Below are positions 9,049 through 14,892 of a stretch of DNA of 15,657 nucleotides, piece by piece. The notes beneath the pieces were generated by a model. It was not told where the DNA came from. It saw only the letters and a program-made list of their open reading frames with translations, and ran no database searches. Made by a program: the position numbers and the translations under genes. The stretch comes from an uncultured Candidatus Saccharibacteria bacterium. GTDB lineage: Bacteria > Patescibacteria > Saccharimonadia > Saccharimonadales > 2-12-FULL-41-12. The stretch is taken from the NCBI GenBank assembly GCA_946478995.1, contig CAMLDK010000013.1, forward strand, positions 1-15,657, in the 5' to 3' direction. The number at the start of each line of letters is the position of its first letter. Positions within the stretch are counted from its first letter, which is position 1.

Positions 9049-10123
9049 GGGATTTATGCCGCAGATAATGGTCCATTATGACCAAGGCGCTCATGGCATC
9101 GACTATCGGAATGGCGCGGGGGAGTACGCACGGGTCGTGCCTACCGGTAGCCTCTAGCTCGACTTCATTATTATCCAGGTCAACCGAATGCTGTTTTTTA
9201 GCAATGGTTGACACCGGTTTTATCGCAACTCTAAAGTAAATATCTTCTCCTGTTGAAATACCGCCTAAGGTACCACCGGCAAAATTTGTCCGAGTGTGGA
9301 TCTTGCCTGATTCATCTTTATAAAATTCGTCGTTGTGCTCGCTGCCACGCATGGAAACCCCGGCAAACCCGGATCCTATCTCAAAGCCCTTGACGGCATT
9401 AATAGACAGCATAGCTTTGCCTAAATCGGAATTTATCTTGTCGAAAACCGGCTCGCCTAGGCCTACCGGGCAATTTTTAATGACACCGAAAACTACGCCG
9501 CCGATTGAATCGTCGTCAGCTTTGACTTGTTCGATAAGCTTTATCATCTGGTTTGCGGCAGTTTCATCCGGACAGCGGACTATGTTTGACTCGATCATTC
9601 CCATGGTCACCGTCTTGTAGTCGATATCGGTTGAAATATCTCCTACTTTTTGAACATAGCTTAATATTTCTATCCCAAGCTTTTCTTTTAGGTATTTCTT
9701 GGCGATTGCTCCTGCGGCAACCCTGGCTAACGTTTCCCGAGCCGAAGCCCTGCCCGATCCGCGCCAGTCGCGGATGCCATACTTCTGCTGGTAAGTAAAA
9801 TCAGCATGTCCCGGCCTATATAATTTTTTGAGATTGTCATAGTCTTCCGGCCGGATGTCTTTATTATGGGCAAGTAGCAGTATCGGCGTTCCTGTCGTCA
9901 CGCCCTCATAAATACCGGATAGGATAGATACTTCATCCTGTTCTTTTCTAGGAGTAGTTATACTGCTTTGTCCGGGTTTGCGTCTGTCCAGCTCCTTTTG
10001 GATCTCTGCTTCGGTTATCTTAATTCCGGGAGGACAGCCGTCTATCACACAGCCGACACCGCCGCCGTGCGATTCGCCGAAGGTGGTTATTCTAAAAAGT
10101 TGCCCGAAGCTATTTCCTGCCAT
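9038..10123 (-). CDS. aroC: Chorismate synthase
   Basis: The enzyme converts EPSP to chorismate, the last shared step to aromatic amino acids and folate, and requires reduced FMN. Length is normal (361 residues). All three family signatures are present: [19 protein letters not shown] near the N-terminus (His19 and His106 match the two essential histidines, the second in RPGHADFTY), [20 protein letters not shown] (122-141), and [20 protein letters not shown] (328-347). [13 protein letters not shown] (283-295) is also typical. The ATG at 10123 overlaps the end of aroD by 14 bases, and AAAGGA lies just upstream on the minus strand, so translation is probably coupled. It is the last gene of the aro operon and meets a convergent hypothetical gene. 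Confidence 0.97.
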   Translation of the reverse strand: MAGNSFGQLFRITTFGESHGGGVGCVIDGCPPGIKITEAEIQKELDRRKPGQSSITTPRKEQDEVSILSGIYEGVTTGTPILLLAHNKDIRPEDYDNLKKLYRPGHADFTYQQKYGIRDWRGSGRASARETLARVAAGAIAKKYLKEKLGIEILSYVQKVGDISTDIDYKTVTMGMIESNIVRCPDETAANQMIKLIEQVKADDDSIGGVVFGVIKNCPVGLGEPVFDKINSDLGKAMLSINAVKGFEIGSGFAGVSMRGSEHNDEFYKDESGKIHTRTNFAGGTLGGISTGEDIYFRVAIKPVSTIAKKQHSVDLDNNEVELEATGRHDPCVLPRAIPIVDAMSALVIMDHYLRHKSQNG

Positions 10124-10793
10124 TAAGTTGTTCCTTTAAAAATTTTTCATATTCTGCGCGCGTTAATTGCCCCGGCGCGCTTGAATCTTCTTTTTTCTCT
10201 GTTATAAATGTTAACTCATTTCCCCACAAAGCGCCATAAAGCCTGGTGACAAGGCCGTCTTCTCCCATACCGAGGATTATGTGTTTTTTACCTTGGGATT
10301 TCATCTCAAGCATTATCTTAAGCAGCAAATAAGCATCTGACTTGTTGTTGCAGAAAGTAGATATTTTGGCGACTTCAGGTCTGCAGACGGCTATATCCTG
10401 TAGGATTTTATACAGTTCGTTTTCCGCCGGAGTTTCCTCGTAATTATGATAGGAAATAATACGATTAAGCCTCAACTCCCCCGATCTTTTAATCAGCTCT
10501 GCCTGGTCGTAAACATCCATATCTACCAGGCAGTCTTTCTCGTCAAATATTTTTATCAGCTCTGCCTGCTCTTTGACTTTGAGCTTAGGCGTCTCTAAAT
10601 TTTTCCGGCGAAACACGAATACAAGCCTGCCAGGGTATTCATTTAGAAGATTTGATAAGAATTCCGCGTGCAAACCCTGAATATAGTCCAGCCAGATCTC
10701 AAAATAGCTATAAGACTTTTCATGTGCTTCGATCTCAGCCAGCATCTCGTCTTCAGTCGCCTTGATGAGAGGCAGGCAGTAATTATTTTTCAT
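10110..10793 (-). CDS. aroD: 3-dehydroquinate dehydratase, type I (divergent active site)
   Basis: Type I DHQ dehydratase forms 3-dehydroshikimate through a Schiff base. The frame is open further upstream, but the extra residues are only the shifted reading of aroE. The ATG at 10791-10793 gives a protein beginning [17 protein letters not shown], which fits the family; this yields 227 residues and an 11-base overlap with aroE. Visible catalytic features are [12 protein letters not shown] with His116, EVAKISTF with the Schiff-base Lys143, [12 protein letters not shown] (173-184, substrate-binding Arg184) and SSAPGQL with Gln209. The first strand normally reads E-x-R-x-D, but here it is FEIWLD, so Trp34 replaces the substrate-contacting Arg. 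The usual R-S-x-x-E-G-G segment reads FRRKNLET. The catalytic His and Lys are kept, so activity is likely, but the substrate pocket is unusual. Confidence 0.9.
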   Translation of the reverse strand: MKNNYCLPLIKATEDEMLAEIEAHEKSYSYFEIWLDYIQGLHAEFLSNLLNEYPGRLVFVFRRKNLETPKLKVKEQAELIKIFDEKDCLVDMDVYDQAELIKRSGELRLNRIISYHNYEETPAENELYKILQDIAVCRPEVAKISTFCNNKSDAYLLLKIMLEMKSQGKKHIILGMGEDGLVTRLYGALWGNELTFITEKKEDSSAPGQLTRAEYEKFLKEQLNGRK

Positions 10794-11610
10794 CCAGATA
10801 CTCCGTAAGCGCCTGGCGCATGGCTTGTTCGGGAGCGTCCCGGCCTGTAAATAACTTGAATTGGGCAAAACCTTGGTAAAGCAGCATCTCCGTACCCGGA
10901 ATTGTCTTTGCCCCGGCCTTTTCGGCTTCGCTGAGCAAGCGGGTTTTAAGCGGGGAATATACCGCGTCAAAAACAATCTGTTTTTCATGCAAATTTGCTG
11001 TATATACCGGCGTATCATCCGTGTCCATGCCGATTGAGGTAGTGTTGCAGATTATATCGGCATTTTTGATTCCGTCTTGGTCGCCCAGCGATTTAAATTC
11101 ACAGTTAAAGCGAGCCGCTAATACCCTTGCTTTTTCTAAGCTGCGGTTGTAAATCGTTACTTTGCAGCCGGCCTTGACCAGTCCGTAAACAAAAGCTTTG
11201 CCTGCTCCGCCCGCGCCGATTACTGCGGCTTTTGACCCTTTCAAACCCCGTAATTTTGCCAATGGCTCGGTGGCTCCCAGCCAGTCGGTGTTATATCCGT
11301 GCAAGATTCCGTCTTTATTAACTACCGTATTAATGGCGCCGATCTCTTTAGCCGTTTCATCTATTTCATCTAAGTATTGCATTATGTTTTCTTTGTGGGG
11401 GATGGTGCAGCTTATACCGGCTACATTGTCATTTCGTATTTTTTGCATGAAAAATTCTAGATCTTCCGGCTTCAAATTGACGGCTATATATTCGTATTCA
11501 TCCTCAATACCCAGAGCTTTATAGCCGGCATCATGAATGATAGGCGAAAGCGAATGCTCGACCGGATCGCCTATGACCATACATGTTTTTTTATCTTTTT
11601 CGCTCATCAT
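10783..11610 (-). CDS. aroE: Shikimate dehydrogenase (NADP+)
   Basis: The enzyme reduces 3-dehydroshikimate to shikimate. Full length (275 residues). The N-terminal shikimate-binding domain has GDPVEHSLSPIIHDAGY (14-30) and SCTIPHKENI with the catalytic Lys73. INTVVN (93-98) and GYNTDWLG with the catalytic Asp109 follow. The Rossmann domain shows GAGGAGKA (132-139), then NRS at 155-157 in the position that usually selects NADP. NTTSIGM (189-195) and PGTEMLLYQGFAQFKLFTG (238-256) complete the family pattern. The start at 11610 overlaps the aroA-aroK stop by 4 bases (ATGA); a second ATG directly follows at 11607 and is equally possible. Coupled translation from the fusion gene is expected. Confidence 0.96.
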   Translation of the reverse strand: MMSEKDKKTCMVIGDPVEHSLSPIIHDAGYKALGIEDEYEYIAVNLKPEDLEFFMQKIRNDNVAGISCTIPHKENIMQYLDEIDETAKEIGAINTVVNKDGILHGYNTDWLGATEPLAKLRGLKGSKAAVIGAGGAGKAFVYGLVKAGCKVTIYNRSLEKARVLAARFNCEFKSLGDQDGIKNADIICNTTSIGMDTDDTPVYTANLHEKQIVFDAVYSPLKTRLLSEAEKAGAKTIPGTEMLLYQGFAQFKLFTGRDAPEQAMRQALTEYLDEK

Positions 11611-13319
11611 TTCAACTTTTCCATTATCTCATTAACTACCTGTCCGGGGCTAATAGTCGAAGTATCGATTATAAAGTCTGCCGCCTCATAGAACTTGTCT
11701 TTTCGTTCAGCATATATGGATTCAATCTCTTTTATCAGCGTTTTTTCTTTAGTCAGCGCCGGCCGGTTCGGGTCGCTTGCCGTTCTTGCTTCCATAACCT
11801 TAATATCAGCTCTGAGGAAAATACAGGTCGAGTTACTCTTCAGCAGGGATATATTCTCATCGCGCAGGACAATTCCGCCCCCGCTGGAAATAACGGTATT
11901 TTCCTCGTCGGCTATGGATCTGATTGCTTCGGATTCTATGTCTCGAAAATATTCCCAGCCTTTTGATGCGACTATTTCCGGGACTGATTTATTCTCGCGT
12001 TCGACTATAAGGTCGTCTAATTCTATGAATCTCTTTTGCAGTTTCTCTGCCAGCTTGCGTCCGGTAGTTGATTTGCCGCTGCCACGCATGCCGATAAGTA
12101 GAATATTGCCCGGCTTGGATTCGCTCATTTTAACCTCTGTGATTTTACTCAGCTCATCCCAAAAATCCGGAAAGGTTTTGCTCACGACTTGTGGCCTTAA
12201 AATTTTCATACCGCCAGCTTTCATACCGGCGACCGCAAAGCTCATGGCGATACGGTGGTCATTATAAGTATCAATCGTTGCCGGCTTTGGCTTTCCGCCG
12301 TAAATCGTAAGCGTATCTTCAGCCGACTCGGTGTTGATACCCATCTTGGCAAGCTCATTTTCTAGCGCTTTCACCCGTTCGGTCTCTTTTACACGAAGCG
12401 ATTTCACGCCATTTATCACTGTTTTTCCTTCTCTGAAGGCCGCCAATACGGCTAAAGTCATCGCCTGGTCGGGGAAATCTTGCGCGTTAATGAAGCGAGC
12501 CTCGTCACTACGGGAGTCCATCCCTCCGTGCCACTCGCCGGTTTTTATGAGATCTACAAACTGCTTGTCTGCCTGTTTTGAGCCCAAGTTTAGATTTTCT
12601 ACTTTTATATTGCTTCCGGTAAGTGCGTTTATAGCGTAAAAGTAAGAAGCGCTGGAATAATCGCCCTCGATCTTGTATTCGTTAGTCCGTTCATATCTTT
12701 GTGGTTTGACGCTGTATTTCTGATATTTTCCGTTCTGGACATCGACTCCAAAGCTGCTCATTATATCCAAAGTCATGTCTACATAAGGCTTGGAAATCAA
12801 CTCTCCCTCAACATCGATTTCCAGGCCGTTTTTAAGTACTGGAGCAATTAGAAGCAGGGCAGAGAGATATTGGCTGCTTGTCCCTCCCGATACAGTCACT
12901 TTCTCTCCGGATAAACTGCCGCTGGACACCGCAATCGGCAAAAAGCCCTCTTGTCCAAGATACTCGATCACGGCTCCCAGCTGGCGCAAAGCTTTCACTA
13001 AGTCGGCGATAGGGCGCTTAAGCAGGCCGGGCTCGCCGGATATCTCTTGCCTTCCCGGCGCAATACAGGCCAAAGCCGTTATAAAACGGGCGGTTATTCC
13101 CGATTCTCCGGCAGAAAGTTTACTTTCTCCGGCTTTAATATCCTTTAGGCAGTCTTGCATAGCTTTGGTGTCCTGGCTCTCGAGCAGTCCGTTCAATTCT
13201 GGCGGGGAATCGCATAGCGCAGCTATGAATAAGGCGCGCAAACTATAGCTCTTGGAGCCCGGTACCGACACCTGTGCGTCAGACGGAAGCTTCAATTCTG
13301 ATATCTCGGCGATTTTCAT
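11607..13319 (-). CDS. aroA-aroK: Bifunctional EPSP synthase / shikimate kinase fusion (AroA-AroK)
   Basis: One 570-residue polypeptide joins two shikimate-pathway enzymes. Residues 1 to about 393 are EPSP synthase (5-enolpyruvylshikimate-3-phosphate synthase): PGSKSYSLRAL (20-30), AGESGITAR (70-78), GGTSSQYLSALLL (145-157), EGDYSSASYF (218-227), DFPDQAMTLAVLAAF with Asp284, LRVKETERVKA (308-318) and DTYNDHRIAMSFAVAGM (350-366). After a short linker, residues about 404-570 are shikimate kinase: Walker A GMRGSGKST (410-418), the Asp pair in FIELDD (431-436), FRDIE with Arg459, SSGGG (478-482) and the lid NRPAL (518-522). The kinase makes shikimate 3-phosphate, the substrate of the other half, with the intermediate enzyme order reversed along the chain. 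The Met398 codon (12126-12128) follows an AGAGGT sequence with a 4-base gap, so a separate kinase could also be made. In the EPSP synthase site, Ile75 and Phe79 replace the usual Thr and Pro. It is the first gene of the aro operon. Confidence 0.95.
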   Translation of the reverse strand: MKIAEISELKLPSDAQVSVPGSKSYSLRALFIAALCDSPPELNGLLESQDTKAMQDCLKDIKAGESKLSAGESGITARFITALACIAPGRQEISGEPGLLKRPIADLVKALRQLGAVIEYLGQEGFLPIAVSSGSLSGEKVTVSGGTSSQYLSALLLIAPVLKNGLEIDVEGELISKPYVDMTLDIMSSFGVDVQNGKYQKYSVKPQRYERTNEYKIEGDYSSASYFYAINALTGSNIKVENLNLGSKQADKQFVDLIKTGEWHGGMDSRSDEARFINAQDFPDQAMTLAVLAAFREGKTVINGVKSLRVKETERVKALENELAKMGINTESAEDTLTIYGGKPKPATIDTYNDHRIAMSFAVAGMKAGGMKILRPQVVSKTFPDFWDELSKITEVKMSESKPGNILLIGMRGSGKSTTGRKLAEKLQKRFIELDDLIVERENKSVPEIVASKGWEYFRDIESEAIRSIADEENTVISSGGGIVLRDENISLLKSNSTCIFLRADIKVMEARTASDPNRPALTKEKTLIKEIESIYAERKDKFYEAADFIIDTSTISPGQVVNEIMEKLK

Positions 13320-13348
13320 TTACAAATAATATCCATTTCTGCTATTAT
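13319..13348 (+). promoter_or_regulatory. Candidate promoter for the cysH leader (TTTACA - 18 bp - TATTAT)
   Basis: TTTACA (13319-13324) and TATTAT (13343-13348) each match the consensus in five of six bases, with 18 bases between. The predicted start is near 13355, giving an RNA of about 150 bases to the terminator at 13507. The -35 box touches the aroA-aroK start codon. Confidence 0.4.
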
Positions 13349-13349
13349 A
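13344..13349 (-). promoter_or_regulatory. Candidate -10 box for the aro operon
   Basis: On the minus strand a perfect TATAAT lies 24 bases before the aroA-aroK ATG. The predicted transcript start is near 13337, leaving a leader of about 18 bases. No good -35 box is seen at the usual distance, and no clear Shine-Dalgarno precedes the ATG. The box overlaps a plus-strand TATTAT by five bases, so divergent transcription from this spot would be mutually exclusive. Confidence 0.4.
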
Positions 13350-13358
13350 TCGGAAGTT

Positions 13359-13445
13359 ATGAATAACAGTTTAGCAGTACTCCCGGTTTCAACGTCAATG
13401 TGCCACCGCACGTCCCACGCTGGCTGTACTATGCTCATGTGTTAA
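13359..13445 (+). CDS. Putative Cys/Met-rich leader peptide of cysH (28 residues)
   Basis: A short frame, ATG 13359 to TAA 13443-13445, begins MNNSLAVLPVSTSMCHRTSH and ends A-G-C-T-M-L-M-C. Of 28 residues, three are Cys (15, 23, 28) and four are Met (1, 14, 25, 27); six of these seven lie in the last 15 codons and the final codon is Cys. The cysH-like protein next door has one Cys in 234 residues. The frame ends 25 bases before an intrinsic terminator that precedes cysH. A GGAAG lies 2 bases before the ATG, which is tight. If transcription starts near 13355, the message would be almost leaderless. Interpreted as an attenuation leader that senses charged tRNA-Cys or tRNA-Met. The pattern is seen directly, but that it is translated is inference. 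Confidence 0.45.
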   Translation: MNNSLAVLPVSTSMCHRTSHAGCTMLMC

Positions 13446-13448
13446 CCG
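13373..13448 (+). ncRNA. Structured leader RNA upstream of cysH (attenuator core)
   Basis: Several helices can form in the predicted leader transcript. AGCAGTAC (13373-13380) pairs with GTAC-TA-TGCT (13426-13435), leaving a two-base bulge. GTGC (13400-13403) pairs with GCAC (13408-13411) around a CACC loop. CGGTT (13384-13388) can pair with AACCG (13444-13448), which would make a pseudoknot across the first stem. CTCCC (13380-13384) copies the left arm of the downstream terminator and could compete for its right arm. I recognise no known riboswitch class here. The folding was judged by eye. Confidence 0.35.
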
Positions 13449-13467
13449 ATTAGAACTCAATAAAAAT

Positions 13468-13507
13468 AAGCCTCCCGAGCAAGCCACGGCCGCAAGGGAG
13501 GTTTTTT
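13468..13507 (+). terminator. Intrinsic terminator between the leader and cysH
   Basis: CCTCCC (13471-13476) pairs with GGGAGG (13496-13501), extended outward by a G-T wobble and two A-T pairs. The 19-base loop contains a small GC-CACG-GC hairpin (13483-13490). TTTTTT (13502-13507) follows directly. No plus-strand gene other than the 28-codon frame ends upstream, so it would terminate a leader RNA before cysH. The opposite strand is also T-rich after the stem, so it may work in both directions. Confidence 0.75.
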
Positions 13508-13541
13508 AATACTCAATGAAATTAATCCAAGGAGAAGAAAA

Positions 13542-14246
13542 ATGTGGAAAGATGAGAACAAGCAAGATAAAGCAAAGAAAATAATAAGACAAGCATACGA
13601 TCGGTACGGGAAAGATCTGTATGCCTTATCCAGCTTCGGCGCGGACGCGGGCACGCTTTTGGACCTTATATATAAGAGCGGGCTGAAGATTCCGGTCATT
13701 ACCATAGATACCGGGTTTTTGTTTCCGGAAACACATCTTTACAAATTTACTTTACAGAACAAGTTCGGGTTCAGAACTATAACTTACGGGCCTTATGATG
13801 ACGAGGTAGAGCAGATTGCCTTTGACCGGTTATGGGAAAAAGATATAGACGCTTACCACCGTACGGTCAAAATAGATCCGCTTAAGCGGGCAATAGAAGA
13901 ACTTGGGGTCGGCGCCCTCCTCCAAGGCGTCAGGGCCGACCAGACCCAAGCCAGGGCTAACCTTGAGGTAATTGAGCAAGGCCAGTTCGGCGAAGACCGC
14001 ATCCACCCCTTGCTTGATTGGGATAAGGAAGAGGTAGAAGACTATCTGGTGAAAGAAAATATCCCTAGGAACCTGCTGGTTTATGAAGGCTATGAGTCCA
14101 TAGGCGACTGGACGACTACGGTGCCCGGTCTGGGGCGGTCAGGACGCCAGCTGGGCATGACCAACGGCTGCGGACTGGTCGCCGGCGAGGGCGGTAATTT
14201 AGTACGGCCAAGGCTTCAAACTATTAACGATAGCTTTTTAATATAG
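13542..14246 (+). CDS. cysH: PAPS reductase-like protein (CysH family, no Fe-S cysteine pair)
   Basis: The protein (234 residues) belongs to the PAPS/APS reductase branch of the adenosine-nucleotide alpha-hydrolase fold. PAPS reductase releases sulfite from phosphoadenylyl sulfate using thioredoxin. Family features are the PP-loop LSSFGADAGTLLDLI (29-43), ITIDTGFLFPET (53-64), KIDPLKRAIEELG (110-122), LLQGVRADQTQARANL (126-141), HPLLDWDKEEVEDYL (155-169) and YEGYESIGDWTTT (181-193). The usual tail motif ECG(L/I)H appears as GCGLV, keeping Cys210, the only cysteine in the protein; the neighbouring Glu and His are lost. The Cys-Cys pair that binds 4Fe-4S in APS reductases reads Tyr105-His106, so a PAPS-type or altered enzyme is expected. 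No ATP sulfurylase, APS kinase or sulfite reductase gene is nearby. AAGGAG (13529-13534) is a good ribosome binding site. A Cys/Met-rich leader and terminator lie upstream. Confidence 0.88.
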   Translation: MWKDENKQDKAKKIIRQAYDRYGKDLYALSSFGADAGTLLDLIYKSGLKIPVITIDTGFLFPETHLYKFTLQNKFGFRTITYGPYDDEVEQIAFDRLWEKDIDAYHRTVKIDPLKRAIEELGVGALLQGVRADQTQARANLEVIEQGQFGEDRIHPLLDWDKEEVEDYLVKENIPRNLLVYEGYESIGDWTTTVPGLGRSGRQLGMTNGCGLVAGEGGNLVRPRLQTINDSFLI

Positions 14247-14276
14247 TTGAAAATATGACTAAAGTTATGTTATACA
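14247..14276 (+). promoter_or_regulatory. Candidate promoter giving a leaderless mRNA for the 14284 gene
   Basis: TTGAAA (14247-14252) is followed by 18 bases and TATACA (14271-14276). The expected transcript start is at about 14283-14284, which coincides with the ATG at 14284. No Shine-Dalgarno sequence is present between cysH and that ATG, in keeping with leaderless translation. The -10 match is only four of six. Confidence 0.35.
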
Positions 14277-14279
14277 TAA
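14265..14279. repeat. Inverted repeat over the -10 region of the 14284 gene
   Basis: TTATGT (14265-14270) and ACATAA (14274-14279) are perfect reverse complements around TAT. The arms overlap the candidate -10 box, much like the palindrome in front of the 8253 gene. Could be a repressor site; it is too short and A+T-rich to be a terminator. Confidence 0.4.
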
Positions 14280-14283
14280 GTCA

Positions 14284-14892
14284 ATGAGTCAAGGAGTGCA
14301 ACCTGATCCGGCTGAGGTAGTGGGAAATATAATGGCTGATAGAGAGCCTGTAGGGTACGAAGGAAATATCCCTGGGGTGGAGGGGGATGAAGCATTTGAG
14401 CTAAAGCCGCCCATTGTTAATTATCATGATGACGGGATCGTAGAAACTATAGTTGCTGCACAGAGGGACAGCCAGGAAGGAATGGTGATTCCCCTAGGAA
14501 GAGTTTTAACCACGCCTGACACTATCACTACATTTTGGTCCGTAGGCAACCACTGGGATGACTCTACTAGCACTGTGGTTGGAGGTGTCAACCAAGGGAT
14601 AATTTTTGAGGAAAAAAATCCAACAAGAGCGTATTACGGCTTTCAGCAAGATACTCGTATTCCTCCGCGAGAAAGCGCGAGGAACCTTGCTAGCTTGCGA
14701 TCAGATGCTAGAAAGATGGTGTTATCGCATTTAGGTGTAGAAGTTGCAGCAGAAGCGACAGAGGGAAAACCGCCAAGGAAAAGAATGTTGGGGCGGATAA
14801 GGATAAGAAGACCCTCACCAGTTGTCGAGGAAACTGTTCAGAGCAGCAGTGGCGCCTCTGTATCTACTGAAGCAAGCATGGCAGAAGCATGA
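14284..14892 (+). CDS. Hypothetical protein, 202 residues, basic and Ser-rich C-terminus
   Basis: I do not recognise this family. It starts 37 bases after cysH without a visible ribosome binding site. Residues 1-45 are acidic and Gly/Pro-rich and likely flexible. Residues 46-150 may form a small globular domain (IVNYHDDGIVETIVAAQ, MVIPLGRVLTTPDTITTFW, VVGGVNQGIIFEEKNPTRAYYGF, then a helix NLASLRSDARKMVLSHL). Residues 161-177 are strongly basic (GKPPRKRMLGRIRIRRP), and 178-202 are Ser/Ala/Glu-rich, so a nucleic-acid- or ribosome-binding tail is possible but unproven. There are no cysteines, signal peptide or membrane segments. Arginine codons in the tail are mostly AGA/AGG, unlike the CGN-rich ribosomal genes nearby. 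It ends with TGA, 117 bases before tuf. Confidence 0.7.
   Translation: MSQGVQPDPAEVVGNIMADREPVGYEGNIPGVEGDEAFELKPPIVNYHDDGIVETIVAAQRDSQEGMVIPLGRVLTTPDTITTFWSVGNHWDDSTSTVVGGVNQGIIFEEKNPTRAYYGFQQDTRIPPRESARNLASLRSDARKMVLSHLGVEVAAEATEGKPPRKRMLGRIRIRRPSPVVEETVQSSSGASVSTEASMAEA

Noticed and set aside
10794..11018. Upstream in-frame extension of aroD (75 extra codons starting at 11018)
   Set aside because: The extra residues are a shifted reading of aroE and match nothing in type I dehydratases. The ATG at 10793 gives the right family N-terminus and length.
13350..13465. tRNA or SRP-like RNA in the aroA-cysH gap
   Set aside because: There is no acceptor stem, anticodon arm or GGTTCGAATCC-type T-loop, and no SRP apical motif (GGAA tetraloop with its asymmetric loop). 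A leader RNA fits better.
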